DNA of 64,000 nucleotides from contig NZ_JAEEMU010000050.1 in assembly GCF_016283395.1 (NCBI RefSeq), positions 9,027 to 73,026 of the forward strand, written 5' to 3'. The notes under the pieces were generated by a model. The model had not been told where the DNA came from. It worked only from the letters and a program-made list of their open reading frames with translations, and searched no databases. The position numbers were made by a program, and so were the translations under genes. Within the stretch, counting starts at the first letter, position 1, and each line of letters opens with the position of its first letter. This DNA is from Ruminococcus sp. GTDB taxonomy: Bacteria; Bacillota_A; Clostridia; Oscillospirales; Ruminococcaceae. Shown piece by piece: positions 52,034-61,917 of this stretch.

Positions 52034-52689
52034 TGACTAATCTGATCTTTGATTACGATGGCACTATCCATAATTCGATACTGACATACGCCCCCGCATT
52101 CCGCGATACCATGAAATGGCTCTCGGATAACGGCTATATCGCCCACCGTGAATACTCCGACAAGGAGATAAGCTACTGGCTCGGCTTCAATTCAACGGAT
52201 ATGTGGGGACAGTTCCACCCCGAGCTCGACCCTGAGATACGTGAAAAAGCGCGTATAATGCTTGGACAGGATATGGCGCAGCGCGTAGACCGCGGCGAGG
52301 GCGCACTGTACGACGGTGCTGAGGAGATGCTCACAGAGCTAAAAAACAGCGGCTATACCCTTATCTTCCTCAGTAACTGCCGCTTCCACTACCTCGAACG
52401 CCATAAACGAGTATTCGGGCTCGACCGTTTCTTCGACTATTTCTACTGCTGCGAAGCCTTTGACTTTATACCAAAGTATGAGATATTCCGCAAAATAGCC
52501 CCTAACCACCAAGGTGACTTCATAGTTATCGGTGACCGCTTTCACGATATCGAAACGGCTGCTCAGAACGGTCTGCCGTCCATTGGCTGCGGATACGGCT
52601 TCGGCTCGGACGAAGAACTTGCAAAAGCTGATATCATAGTAAGGAAAATACAGGATATACCCAAGGCTGTTAAAGAACTCCGTACCTGA
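52033..52689 (+). CDS. HAD-superfamily phosphatase coupled to ribH
   Basis: A 218-residue haloacid-dehalogenase-type hydrolase with all four motifs: FDYDGTIHNS (nucleophile Asp7 and Asp9), IFLSNCR, the Lys in PKYEIFRK, and VIGDRFHDIETA. A helical cap follows motif I, as in phosphoglycolate phosphatase-like enzymes. Its start overlaps the ribH stop. Riboflavin synthesis needs a phosphatase that removes phosphate from 5-amino-6-ribitylamino-uracil phosphate; in other bacteria HAD proteins do this. Location suggests this gene fills that step, which is an inference. Confidence 0.85.
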   Translation: MTNLIFDYDGTIHNSILTYAPAFRDTMKWLSDNGYIAHREYSDKEISYWLGFNSTDMWGQFHPELDPEIREKARIMLGQDMAQRVDRGEGALYDGAEEMLTELKNSGYTLIFLSNCRFHYLERHKRVFGLDRFFDYFYCCEAFDFIPKYEIFRKIAPNHQGDFIVIGDRFHDIETAAQNGLPSIGCGYGFGSDEELAKADIIVRKIQDIPKAVKELRT

Positions 52690-52706
52690 ACAAGAAAGGA
52701 GCAATT

Positions 52707-54353
52707 ATGAGACCTTCACGCATTTCCGCACTGCTTACCGCAGTAGTCCTTTCCGTTTCGATGATCTCATGTTCTGACAATAACTCAGATTTGCCCAGGA
52801 TACAGCGAGAGCGAAACAAGGACGAGGAATTCAGGATAGGACAGTCCTACGCTGTTGACGAAGAAGATATTCCCGATGATATAGAGATCCCCGATGACGA
52901 GATATGTGATATCTCAAACATCGAGAAAGAAGTTCAGCTTCTCATCTCCCACATAGACGACAAAGAAGATGAAGCTGTTATCAAAGAGGATATACAAAAT
53001 CTTCTTGATATGTACGATCTTATTTATGACGCTCATACCGACATGGAAATAGTCTTTTACAGAAACTATACCGATAAGGCTCTGGAAAGCGAATACAACA
53101 AGTTTTACCGCGCAGCTTTTGTTGCACAAGACCTTATCGACTACGGTTTCGTATATGGCTACGACAGTAAATACAGCGACCTTTTTAAAGACTTAGTGGA
53201 CGAAGAAGATCTGAACGAACATGAAGGCGAATACGATCTTGAGGCTGCACGTCTTGAATCAGAAGCAAGCTTTGAGGAAAGATCTGAGGCTATCAGCAGC
53301 TATTACGATGTCACCAACGATAAAGACCTTACTTTCAAAGAAAAGCAGCTTGAATGTGCTGATATACTCCTTGATCTTCTGACTGATTATGATACCGATT
53401 CGCTTTATTCGCAATATGACAGAGACTATACAGGCGATGAGATATTAAAACTGGGCAAGACAGTAAAATCAGAGCTTATCCCTGTTTACAACAAGCTGCT
53501 GGACAAATATTTCGACATTCCCGACTGGTCGGCAGCATTTTTCAATGATGACAGCTCTGATCCATTTGAGATAATACGTTCCTATGCTCCTCGCCTGTCA
53601 GCTGATATAGAAAAAAGCGCGAACATCATCTGCGATGAAAAGCTATACACTATCTGCAATAATGCCTATGCATTTTCAGGTGCGTTTACTGACGATCTGC
53701 CAACAAAGAACAGAGCAAGGATATTTATAGGAAATGTGGGAAGTGAGAATATACTCGGCTCTGCCATACATGAATTCGGTCACTTCCATGCCTGTCTCTA
53801 CGATGAGACTCCCTCATATCTCTTCAAAAACAATATGGATATCGCAGAGATACAGTCACAGGGACTTGAACTCCTGTTCTTGCAGTTTTATGACGATATT
53901 TACGGAGACGGAAGCGATGCAAATAAGCTGAGCAAGGTGCTTGATCTCCTCGACTCGGTAATATGCGGTTTTCTTCTCGGTGAATTTGAATACACTGTGG
54001 TAAGGGATAAGGATAATATGACTCCACAGGAGGTAGTTGACCTTTTCGACGAACTGTTCAACAGCTATAATCCATATATAAATATCAGTGATATCCCACA
54101 CTTATTTGAAAGCCCGGGATACTATATAAGCTATGCAACATCTTCACTTGCTGCCTTTGACATATTTGAAGATCTAATGAAAGATCCGCAAAAGGCACTG
54201 GAACAATACGAAAAGATCGCTAAAACATCTTTCAACTCAGGTGAATTTACATTTAAAATGGCTCTGAAAGAATGTGGCTTCAGCGATGTACTCACAAAAG
54301 AGTATATAACGGCTCTTGCTGATGAACTCAGTGATTACGCTGACAGCTTCTGA
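52707..54353 (+). CDS. M3-like zinc metallopeptidase lipoprotein
   Basis: A 548-residue lipoprotein (lipobox MISCS). The C-terminal half has the zinc motif HEFGH (H355, E356, H359) followed by IAEIQSQGLELL, which reproduces the AExxSxxxE pattern of M3 oligopeptidases (third ligand Glu381). The N-terminal half is acidic and helical, as in PepF-type enzymes. An externally anchored M3-like peptidase could trim peptides for uptake. It lies 17 bp after the HAD gene with AAAGGAG before the start, so it might belong to the end of the riboflavin transcript. Confidence 0.8.
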   Translation: MRPSRISALLTAVVLSVSMISCSDNNSDLPRIQRERNKDEEFRIGQSYAVDEEDIPDDIEIPDDEICDISNIEKEVQLLISHIDDKEDEAVIKEDIQNLLDMYDLIYDAHTDMEIVFYRNYTDKALESEYNKFYRAAFVAQDLIDYGFVYGYDSKYSDLFKDLVDEEDLNEHEGEYDLEAARLESEASFEERSEAISSYYDVTNDKDLTFKEKQLECADILLDLLTDYDTDSLYSQYDRDYTGDEILKLGKTVKSELIPVYNKLLDKYFDIPDWSAAFFNDDSSDPFEIIRSYAPRLSADIEKSANIICDEKLYTICNNAYAFSGAFTDDLPTKNRARIFIGNVGSENILGSAIHEFGHFHACLYDETPSYLFKNNMDIAEIQSQGLELLFLQFYDDIYGDGSDANKLSKVLDLLDSVICGFLLGEFEYTVVRDKDNMTPQEVVDLFDELFNSYNPYINISDIPHLFESPGYYISYATSSLAAFDIFEDLMKDPQKALEQYEKIAKTSFNSGEFTFKMALKECGFSDVLTKEYITALADELSDYADSF

Positions 54354-54355
54354 GC

Positions 54356-54674
54356 TATAACATAAAAAAGGACTGCTTTATCCGCGGTACTCATATAGAA
54401 AATTTTATGCTGATTATTGAGAGAACCCCTTTTGAAAAAGGGGTTCTCTCAAACTCTCTCCCGAAAACTTCTGTTTTTATTTTTTTCCGGATAGGGCGCG
54501 ACCTGTATACTTGCAGGTCTTTTTTATTATTCGTACGCGCCCTATCTGGAAAAAAATCAGATAAAAGTCTTTGGAAAGGGGTTCGGGGGATAACCTTTCC
54601 TCAGAAAGGTTTCCCCCGATAATAACTATAAACTTCTATATAAGGATCGCGGTTAAGCAGTCCTTTTATGTTAT
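54356..54674. repeat. MITE-like element, copy B
   Basis: About 320 bp with terminal inverted repeats of about 50 bp: the left end has CATAAAAAAGGACTGCTT then CATATAGAA, the right end reads in reverse CATAAAAGGACTGCTT, AACCGCG and TATATAGAA. Inside are a perfect AGAACCCCTTTT / AAAAGGGGTTCT hairpin (54421-54449), a GGGCGCG / CGCGCCC pair around an ACCTG / CAGGT hairpin, and the 73-bp block shared with copy A. No reading frame of interest. The right end reaches the stop codon of the ABC gene. Confidence 0.72.
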
Positions 54675-57661
54675 TCAGTTCTGAGAGCCTCAACGGGATC
54701 TTTTCTTGCTGCAACGCCTGACGGGATAAGTCCTGCGATAAGTGTAAGGAGCATACTGATGACAATCAGTATCACAGCTCCCACAACAGGAACGTGAGCA
54801 CGAAGTGTATCAAGACTCGTTACACGGTGTATTATTGCGTTTATAGGTATAGTAAGAAGTACTGATACTCCTATACCTATAAGACCTGCCGCAAGTCCCA
54901 CAAGAAGCGTTTCGGCGTTGAATACCGTACGTACATTGTGCTTTGAAGCACCAATGGCACGAAGTATACCGATCTCTCTTGTACGCTCAAGAACGGAGAT
55001 ATATGTTATAATTCCGATCATTATTGAGGATACAACAAGTGATATTCCGACAAAGGCAATAAGAAGATATGATATACCGCTTATAATACCTGTAATTGAC
55101 GACATAAGAAGTGCGACAACATCGGTATAGTGTATAACGTCAGCCTCCTTTACGCCCTCATTGTAACGCTTTATAGCGTCTGAGATATCGTCCTTGTCCT
55201 CAAAGCTTTTTGCAAAGAGTCTTATGCGTGACGGGTCAGACTCATCTGCAACACCGAGAAGTTTAAGATTGTCATCGTAAGTTGACTTTGATATCTCCTC
55301 GGGAGTATACTTCTCAAATACAACAGCGTAGTTTTCATCGCTTATAGGAGTTGAGTCGAGGAGCTTTGCAAGCTCAGCATTTGTAAGTGAACCAAGCTGT
55401 TCCTGAGCCATCTGTGCGTACTGCTGTGCTATCTGCTCTCTGATAGCCTGCTCGGCATAACCTTTAAGCTCTTCATCGCTCATAGCCTGAACGAAAGCTT
55501 TTACCTGCTCTGCATCAACACCAAGCTCAGATGAATACATCTGTGTTATCTGATCAAGGAACTGCTGACGGTCAAAATCCTTCATTGCAGCTGCTACCTG
55601 TGCATCTGCCTGTGCAGGATCAGGCTGTGATATAACAAGACGGTATATGTCAGCCTTTGTATCTGTATCTGCTTTCTTGATGAATTCCTTTGCTGTTTCA
55701 GTCTTTTCCTTGAGAGTTGGCTCAACATAATCGTCAGACATGAACTTTGTACCTGTTATAAGGTCATTTTCCTTGTCCTCGATCTGCTTTTTAATAAGCT
55801 CACTCTCATTGGTCTTGTTTATAACATAATCAGTAAGCTGGGCAGTATAGCATACATAGCCCTTAAGCATCGGAGCTTTTACGTCTTCCTTAGGCTGTAT
55901 GAAACCGACTACCTTTATATCTGTTCCGATATCTTCTGCATTGAAAAGGTATTCAAGACCTGTCTTTGTGGCTGTAAGGTCTACGCAGCCATTGCCAAAC
56001 TCGTTATTCTGGTAATACTCACAAGGAAGTATCATCTTGAACTTCTTGCCAAGGATATCGTCTATGCTCCACTCGACCTGTCCATAATCAGTTATCTCTT
56101 CGTTGCTCATTGCAGCTTTGAGTTTATCAGCAAATCCGTCCTGATCTTTAAGTCCCATTGCATAGGTGATGATATCTGGAAGCTCGTTATTCTGTGTGAG
56201 CACAACAACTACCTCATCATAGCTTTGAGGCCATTTACCGTTGACAAGCTCATACTGCTCCTTAACAAGATCGTTTACAGGCTCACCATTTCCACCAGGT
56301 AGAAGCTCTTCCATTACGTTGAGTCCGAATGCCTGCAATTCCATACCTGCCATAGGATTATTCATGGAAGCAGCCATCAGATCTGACTCGCCCATTCCCA
56401 TAGCCTTGCTGTACATATCCATAAAGTCTACCTTGATTATCTCACCTGATGGTGACTGAGTGAAAACAGGCATCTTTACATCATAGGAATAGCCAATGGC
56501 TGTTGCCTTTTCAGCTATTACACTGTCATTTTCAAGGAATGTCTTGAAGTCCTTCATATTATTGATCTGCTTTGCAGAAGAATTGAATGAATTGAACATA
56601 TCATAGACCTGAGTATTAGCGTACACCTTATCATCTTCAAAGGTACGTGCTTCATACTCTTTCTGATTTTTCATAAGAGCTTCAATCATACCTGATGTAT
56701 CAGTATTCTCACGCATTATTTCCAGAGGATATGAAGAAAGAGTCTCCTCCTGTATATTGTCGATATATTCATTTATACCCGTTGCAAGTGAAAGGATAAG
56801 GGCAATACCGATTATACCGATAGAGCCTGCAAAAGCAGTCAGAAGAGTTCTTCCCTTTTTTGTAAGGAGGTTATTGAGAGAAAGCGATACAGCCGTACCG
56901 AAAGACATAGATACTCGCTTTTTCTTCTCCTTGTCTGCCTTTTTATCAGCTTTCTTATCCTTGGACTTTTTAGCTTTTTTCACTTCAAACGGATCGCTGT
57001 CACCTGTGAGCTTACCGTCCTTGATCCTTATTATACGTGTAGCGTACTGGTCTGCAAGCTCAGGGTTATGAGTAACCATGATTACCAGCTTATCCTTGGC
57101 GATCTCTTTGAGAAGCTCCATTACCTGTATGGAAGTCTCCGAGTCAAGAGCACCTGTAGGCTCGTCGGCAAGGAGTATATCAGGATCATTTATAAGCGCA
57201 CGGGCAATTGCAACACGCTGCATCTGTCCGCCCGACATCTGATTAGGCTTCTTGTGTATCTGGTCTCCGAGACCGACCTTTTCCAGTGCTTCCTTAGCAC
57301 GTTTGCGGCGTTCTGATTTGGATACGCCTGAGATTGTGAGAGCGAGTTCAACGTTTGAAAGAACGGTTTGATGTGGTATAAGATTGTAGCTTTGAAAAAT
57401 AAATCCGATAGAATGATTTCTGTATGCGTCCCAGTCTCTGTCCTTGTATTCCTTTGTCGAAACACCATTGATGATAAGATCACCCGATGTGTAGTGGTCA
57501 AGTCCTCCTATGATGTTAAGAAGTGTAGTTTTACCGCAGCCCGAATGACCGAGTATAGCTACAAATTCGCTCTCACGAAAAGTTACGCTGACTCCGTTGA
57601 GAGCATTTACGACGTTATCACCAACGCCGTACTTTTTCACGATGTCTTTCAGTTGTAACAT
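54671..57661 (-). CDS. MacB-type ABC transporter, ATPase-permease fusion
   Basis: A 996-residue fusion. The N-terminal ATPase (1-225) has [16 protein letters not shown] (Walker A), [15 protein letters not shown] (signature) and [12 protein letters not shown] (Walker B). A basic Lys/Asp linker leads to a first helix (about 270-292), a large extracellular domain of over 500 residues, and three C-terminal helices of the FtsX family with [24 protein letters not shown] and a closing [15 protein letters not shown]. Type VII ABC proteins of this kind act as mechanotransmitters, exporting peptides or controlling envelope enzymes, not importing. The start follows GGGGAG. Confidence 0.93.
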   Translation of the reverse strand: MLQLKDIVKKYGVGDNVVNALNGVSVTFRESEFVAILGHSGCGKTTLLNIIGGLDHYTSGDLIINGVSTKEYKDRDWDAYRNHSIGFIFQSYNLIPHQTVLSNVELALTISGVSKSERRKRAKEALEKVGLGDQIHKKPNQMSGGQMQRVAIARALINDPDILLADEPTGALDSETSIQVMELLKEIAKDKLVIMVTHNPELADQYATRIIRIKDGKLTGDSDPFEVKKAKKSKDKKADKKADKEKKKRVSMSFGTAVSLSLNNLLTKKGRTLLTAFAGSIGIIGIALILSLATGINEYIDNIQEETLSSYPLEIMRENTDTSGMIEALMKNQKEYEARTFEDDKVYANTQVYDMFNSFNSSAKQINNMKDFKTFLENDSVIAEKATAIGYSYDVKMPVFTQSPSGEIIKVDFMDMYSKAMGMGESDLMAASMNNPMAGMELQAFGLNVMEELLPGGNGEPVNDLVKEQYELVNGKWPQSYDEVVVVLTQNNELPDIITYAMGLKDQDGFADKLKAAMSNEEITDYGQVEWSIDDILGKKFKMILPCEYYQNNEFGNGCVDLTATKTGLEYLFNAEDIGTDIKVVGFIQPKEDVKAPMLKGYVCYTAQLTDYVINKTNESELIKKQIEDKENDLITGTKFMSDDYVEPTLKEKTETAKEFIKKADTDTKADIYRLVISQPDPAQADAQVAAAMKDFDRQQFLDQITQMYSSELGVDAEQVKAFVQAMSDEELKGYAEQAIREQIAQQYAQMAQEQLGSLTNAELAKLLDSTPISDENYAVVFEKYTPEEISKSTYDDNLKLLGVADESDPSRIRLFAKSFEDKDDISDAIKRYNEGVKEADVIHYTDVVALLMSSITGIISGISYLLIAFVGISLVVSSIMIGIITYISVLERTREIGILRAIGASKHNVRTVFNAETLLVGLAAGLIGIGVSVLLTIPINAIIHRVTSLDTLRAHVPVVGAVILIVISMLLTLIAGLIPSGVAARKDPVEALRTE

Positions 57662-57727
57662 TGAATCTCCCCTTCGTTATTATTTTTACCTTTAAATCCC
57701 TTATGTAAATTAAAATTTACTGATAAT

Positions 57728-57756
57728 ATTATAGCACTTTGACGAATAATTGTCAA
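57728..57756 (-). promoter_or_regulatory. Consensus promoter of the ABC fusion gene
   Basis: On the minus strand TTGACA (57756-57751), 17 bp, TATAAT (57733-57728). Confidence 0.92.
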
Positions 57757-57797
57757 TTCGATTGTTATTTTTTCACAGCGACTTCACATAAATTTCA

Positions 57798-57833
57798 CAA
57801 ATAAACAAGGCATTGTTTGTTAACAATGCCTTA
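57798..57833 (-). terminator. Terminator of prs
   Basis: AAGGCATTG / CAATGCCTT stem followed on the minus strand by GTTTATTT. Confidence 0.82.
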
Positions 57834-57845
57834 TCAGTTAAATAT

Positions 57846-58991
57846 TTATTTCATGCCGTATTTTTTGAGGAGAGTCTCTATCTTTGTGTGAGGATCAATG
57901 ATCTTGCTGATAGAAACATCATGGTTGATAGCTTCAATGAAATATGCGATATACTTTGATACGTCAACCTCATGGAACCAAGGTCTGCTAAGGAGCTCAG
58001 GTGTTCTGTAAGTAAGGTTTGTACCGAATACACCGTCGATGATGCCGTCCTCATAAGCCTTGTCGAACTTCTCAAGACCGTTTGTGAAGATAGCATAAGT
58101 AGCATAAGCGAAGAATCTGCCTGCCTTCTTTTCCTTGAGTGCAGAAGCAACATCAAGCATTGATTCACCTGATGAAATTATATCATCTGATACGAATACG
58201 TCCTTGCCCTCAACAGGGTTTCCGAGGTATTCGTGAGCAACGATAGGATTGCGTCCGTTTACGATAGTGGAGTAGTCTCTTCTCTTATAGAACATACCCA
58301 TTTCTACGCCGAGAACTGATGCGTAGTACATATTTCTGTTAAGAGCACCCTCGTCAGGGCTTACTACCATGAACTTTTCCTTGTTGAAGCTGATATCCTT
58401 GATATCCTTGAGCATTGCCTTGAGTACCTGATAAGTAGGCATAACGTTATCAAAGCCCATGAGCGGGATAGCGTTCTGAACTCTCGGGTCGTGAGCGTCA
58501 AATGTAACGATGTTTGATACGCCCATTGCCTCAAGCTCCTGAAGTGCGCAGGCACAGTCAAGAGACTCACGATAGCTTCTTCTGTGCTGACGGCCGCCGT
58601 AGAGAGTAGGCATAATGACAGTTATACGGTGAGCCTTACCGCTTGCAGCCTGGATTATTCTTTTAAGATCCTGAAAATGATCGTCAGGGGACATTGCGTT
58701 CTGCATTCCAAAGTAGTCGTACTTGATGCTGTAGTTGCCTACATCAATAATGATGAAGAGATCCTTACCGCGGATAGTTGACTTGATGAGACCTTTGCCG
58801 TCACCCGATGAAAAACGTGGGCATTCGCTCTCAACGAGGAATGAATCCACATTGATACCGCCCTTGCCTGCCCAGTCAACGAGATAATCGTCGATCTTTC
58901 TGCCAAGCTCGGTAACGCTGTTCATAGCGATGATGCCGATAGGGGCAACATTTGAATCACTGCCGAATAAAATTTCACTTGAAGCTGTCAT
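57846..58991 (-). CDS. prs: Ribose-phosphate pyrophosphokinase
   Basis: A 381-residue PRPP synthetase of the longer clostridial form (classical enzymes are about 315). It makes PRPP from ribose 5-phosphate and ATP for purine, pyrimidine, His and Trp synthesis. Visible are the ATP-binding loop area PTLYGGRQHRRSYRESLDC, IVTFDAHDPRVQNAIPL (the DxH metal site), VVSPDEGALNRNMYYAS, and VFVSDDIISSGESMLDVASALK, a version of the PRPP-binding loop (D-D-x-x-S-S-G-E instead of the usual D-T-G-T). ATG 58991 is preferred, with GAAAAGG upstream; a GTG 15 bases earlier is possible. A TCACGCG / CGTGTGA hairpin covers the upstream leader. Confidence 0.9.
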   Translation of the reverse strand: MTASSEILFGSDSNVAPIGIIAMNSVTELGRKIDDYLVDWAGKGGINVDSFLVESECPRFSSGDGKGLIKSTIRGKDLFIIIDVGNYSIKYDYFGMQNAMSPDDHFQDLKRIIQAASGKAHRITVIMPTLYGGRQHRRSYRESLDCACALQELEAMGVSNIVTFDAHDPRVQNAIPLMGFDNVMPTYQVLKAMLKDIKDISFNKEKFMVVSPDEGALNRNMYYASVLGVEMGMFYKRRDYSTIVNGRNPIVAHEYLGNPVEGKDVFVSDDIISSGESMLDVASALKEKKAGRFFAYATYAIFTNGLEKFDKAYEDGIIDGVFGTNLTYRTPELLSRPWFHEVDVSKYIAYFIEAINHDVSISKIIDPHTKIETLLKKYGMK

Positions 58992-59062
58992 AAAACCTTT
59001 TCTCACACGTAAAACGCGTGATCTCCTTTCGCATTTTAGTCATTTTCGGTCAAAACCGTGCA

Positions 59063-59593
59063 TTATTTACAGAAATTCTCAATATAGCGTTCGATATCTC
59101 CGCTTATGATCGTTTTTGCAACGTCTGCATGATCGACCTCGTTAACGGCTGTTGTTTTGTTTTCAAGTTCCTTGTAAACTGTGAAGAAATGTGTCATTTC
59201 ATCGAAAACGTGCTGTGGAAGCTCTTCGATATCCTTGTACATATTGTAATTAGGATCTTCAAACGGTATAGCAATGATCTTGTCATCGAGGTGTCCATTG
59301 TCAAGCATTCTGATAACTCCGATAGGATAGCATCTCACAAGAGTAAGAGGCATAAGCTGTTCAGAACAGAGAACCAGTACATCGAGTGGATCGTTATCGT
59401 CTGAGTAAGTCCTTGGAATAAAACCGTAGTTTGCAGGATAATGAGTGGAAGTATAAAGGATACGGTCCATTTTGATAAGACCTGTTTCCTTGTCAAGCTC
59501 ATACTTGATCTTGCTACCCTTGCCGATCTCTATCACAGCAATAAAATCTTCGGAAGTTATTCTCTTAGGACTGATCTTGTGCCAGATATTCAT
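59063..59593 (-). CDS. ppa: Inorganic pyrophosphatase, family I
   Basis: A 176-residue soluble pyrophosphatase. Catalytic and metal residues appear in [46 protein letters not shown] (the DxDPxD motif) and later Lys/Tyr residues. It drives PRPP-dependent reactions by removing pyrophosphate, which fits its place 72 bp ahead of prs on the same strand. ATG 59593 follows GGAGG at 6 bases; a start 13 codons upstream lacks such support. Confidence 0.95.
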   Translation of the reverse strand: MNIWHKISPKRITSEDFIAVIEIGKGSKIKYELDKETGLIKMDRILYTSTHYPANYGFIPRTYSDDNDPLDVLVLCSEQLMPLTLVRCYPIGVIRMLDNGHLDDKIIAIPFEDPNYNMYKDIEELPQHVFDEMTHFFTVYKELENKTTAVNEVDHADVAKTIISGDIERYIENFCK

Positions 59594-59683
59594 AAATTCC
59601 CTCCGCAGCATCTCTGTCCGCGCGGTCTGCACGGCAGAAGATTATTTTGATAAGCCATTTAATGACGTTATCCCCTACATTTT

Positions 59684-59711
59684 AGTATACCATTTTTTTG
59701 AGATTTGTCAA
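59684..59711 (-). promoter_or_regulatory. Promoter of ppa-prs
   Basis: On the minus strand TTGACA (59711-59706), 16-bp spacer, TATACT (59689-59684). The rest of 59712-59879 is very AT-rich and holds nothing else I recognise. Confidence 0.75.
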
Positions 59712-59879
59712 TATACCGTTCAATTTTCGGCATTTATGATAAATTATCCCAAAATCAAAGCTTTTTTTCGTCTTTTCGTCCTTTTTTCATTTTTGTAAGA
59801 TTTACCCAATTTTTTACAGCCAGTAAAGCAATATTAATAAAAAGTGAATATCAATAATGAATATTATAATAAAATTCTA

Positions 59880-59908
59880 TTGCTTTTTTTTAAAGAATAT
59901 AGTAAAAT
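59880..59908 (+). promoter_or_regulatory. Promoter of the LacI-GGDEF gene
   Basis: TTGCTT (59880-59885), 17 bp, TAAAAT (59903-59908). Confidence 0.65.
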
Positions 59909-59955
59909 ATATGTATGGTTAGTTTTTTGAGACTTTTGACAGAGAGGGGATAAAG

Positions 59956-61884
59956 ATGAGTGGATACAGAATAGCTGTCATCATTGAAGAGATCGGACAG
60001 AGCTATCAGAGCTCTATCCTTGATGGCATTTCTTCTGCTGCCGATGAATTCGGACTTAATATACTTGCATTTACATCATTCAGCGGCGATATGGGCAACG
60101 CTCGTCACGATGTTGGTGAATTCAATATTTTCAATCTGCCTGATTTCAATGATTTTGACGGTGCGATCCTTCTTACGAATACTATATACTATAAACCTGT
60201 GGGCAACATAGTTCTTGACAGAATAAAAAAAGCAGGTATCCCTGCTGTGAGCATAGATAAAGATGTTCCGCCGTTCTTTTACATCGGTATAGATAACAAG
60301 ACAGCTATGCGCAAAATAACCGAGCACATGATAAATGAACACGGTTTCACTCGATTTGCGTATATATCGGGACCTCCCGGCAACACTGAGAGTTCAGACA
60401 GACTTGCAGGCTTTTCTTCCGTACTTGAAGAAAACAAGCTAAAGATCACCGAAGATGCTATATATTACGGAGATTTCCGTGCTCCCACAGGCAAGCTTGC
60501 CGTTGAGCAGTTCATTGAGTGTCTCCCTGAGATGCCGCAGGCTATCATATGCGCTAATGATGTTATGGCAGCGTCGGCTATTACGACTCTTACCTCACAC
60601 GGATACAGTGTGCCCGATGATATTGCTGTAACAGGCTTTGACAACACCTACAACAGCCATAATTATCAGGTAGAGCTTACTTCCGTTGAACGTCCGCTGG
60701 GACTTTCGGGACGGCTCGCCTGCAAGATGCTTTATAATCACCTGCGCGGCATATCTCAGGAACGAAGCGTGATACTCAATATGTCCACCTGCTTCACCGA
60801 AAGCTGCGGCTGCGGTCATAATGCGCTTTCAGACCTGTCAGAGCTTAAAAAGCTCAATTACAGGAACTATTCAAACTTTGAAAGCATACAGACCTATATG
60901 TCCATACTTAACCGAATATCCACGCAGCTCCTCGCCTGCAACAATTTCGATGAGTATATCTCGACCCTCAAACGTGCAGCAGTAGAGATACACCCCGATG
61001 AGTTTTACTTCTGCCTTTGCGATAACTGGGACAGTGAAACGACAGTTGAAAACTCCACAGGCTCAGACAGTTCCTCTGAAAAAGTGCCTGTGACATTCAC
61101 TGAAGAAGTCATAGTTCCTATAGCGTATGTAAACGGCGAATTCATAAACTGTGGAAAATTCAAGTCCAAGGACATTATCCCTCCTTCTGTTAATACAGGA
61201 GACAACGGCAAGCTTTTCTTTGTAACGCCTCTTCATTTTGGTGAGAGATGTCTCGGATATATGGCTATCAGAAGCACTAAGCTTGCTTTGCAGAATATAA
61301 TGTTCCAGTCTTTCTGTATAAACATCAGCAACTCTCTTGAAAATATCCGAAAGCTCATGTGCCTTGAATATGCTATTGACAGACTTGGCAAACTCTATGC
61401 ACAGGATACTTTCTCGGGAATATATAACAGAAACGGCTTTGTTCTGGCAACTTCCGAGCTGTACGACAAGTGTACGGAAGAACAGCTCAGCATAATGCTG
61501 ATGTTTATTGACCTTGACGGACTCAAGGGCATAAACGATACCTACGGTCATAATACAGGAGATCAGGCCATATGCAATATAGCCGATGTTCTCAGAGATT
61601 CATGCGAAAAAGAGATATTCTGCCGCTTCGGCGGTGACGAATTTATAATTTTTGGTGCAGACTATACCGAAGAAGCTGCCAAAAATCTCACTTTAAGGAT
61701 ACAAAATAATATTGAAAGGATAAATAAGAGCAAGATAAACCCGTTCAAACTAAGTGCAAGTACAGGTTTTATCATTGCAACACCCAAAAAAGGAGAGGAT
61801 ATTTTTAATTTTGTTACAGAAGCGGATAAGCAGATGTACAAAGAAAAGAAAAAGAAAAAGCTCTCCAACTATCTGAAATCATAA
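59956..61884 (+). CDS. Cytosolic LacI-like ligand-binding sensor fused to GGDEF
   Basis: A 642-residue protein without signal peptide or membrane helix. Residues 1-280 form a periplasmic-binding-protein-like domain of the LacI/GalR type, lacking the DNA-binding helix-turn-helix: YRIAVIIEEIGQSYQSSILDGISSAA, FARFAYISGPPG-like FTRFAYISGPPGNTESSDRLAGF, AIICANDVMAASAI and DDIAVTGFDNT. Then a CxCG stretch (TESCGCG), a GAF-like middle region (about 310-470), and a GGDEF diguanylate cyclase domain with RFGGDEF (G559-F563) and LMFIDLDGLKGINDTYGHNTGD. The RxxD inhibitory site is absent. It probably makes cyclic-di-GMP in response to an intracellular sugar or metabolite. Start follows AGAGGGG. Confidence 0.9.
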   Translation: MSGYRIAVIIEEIGQSYQSSILDGISSAADEFGLNILAFTSFSGDMGNARHDVGEFNIFNLPDFNDFDGAILLTNTIYYKPVGNIVLDRIKKAGIPAVSIDKDVPPFFYIGIDNKTAMRKITEHMINEHGFTRFAYISGPPGNTESSDRLAGFSSVLEENKLKITEDAIYYGDFRAPTGKLAVEQFIECLPEMPQAIICANDVMAASAITTLTSHGYSVPDDIAVTGFDNTYNSHNYQVELTSVERPLGLSGRLACKMLYNHLRGISQERSVILNMSTCFTESCGCGHNALSDLSELKKLNYRNYSNFESIQTYMSILNRISTQLLACNNFDEYISTLKRAAVEIHPDEFYFCLCDNWDSETTVENSTGSDSSSEKVPVTFTEEVIVPIAYVNGEFINCGKFKSKDIIPPSVNTGDNGKLFFVTPLHFGERCLGYMAIRSTKLALQNIMFQSFCINISNSLENIRKLMCLEYAIDRLGKLYAQDTFSGIYNRNGFVLATSELYDKCTEEQLSIMLMFIDLDGLKGINDTYGHNTGDQAICNIADVLRDSCEKEIFCRFGGDEFIIFGADYTEEAAKNLTLRIQNNIERINKSKINPFKLSASTGFIIATPKKGEDIFNFVTEADKQMYKEKKKKKLSNYLKS

Positions 61885-61888
61885 AAAA

Positions 61889-61917
61889 CCGCAGCAAATG
61901 CTGCGGCAATTTTTTTA
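61889..61917. terminator. Terminator between convergent GGDEF and radical SAM genes
   Basis: CCGCAGCA / TGCTGCGG hairpin; T run on the plus strand and an A run before it that gives T residues on the minus strand. Confidence 0.88.
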
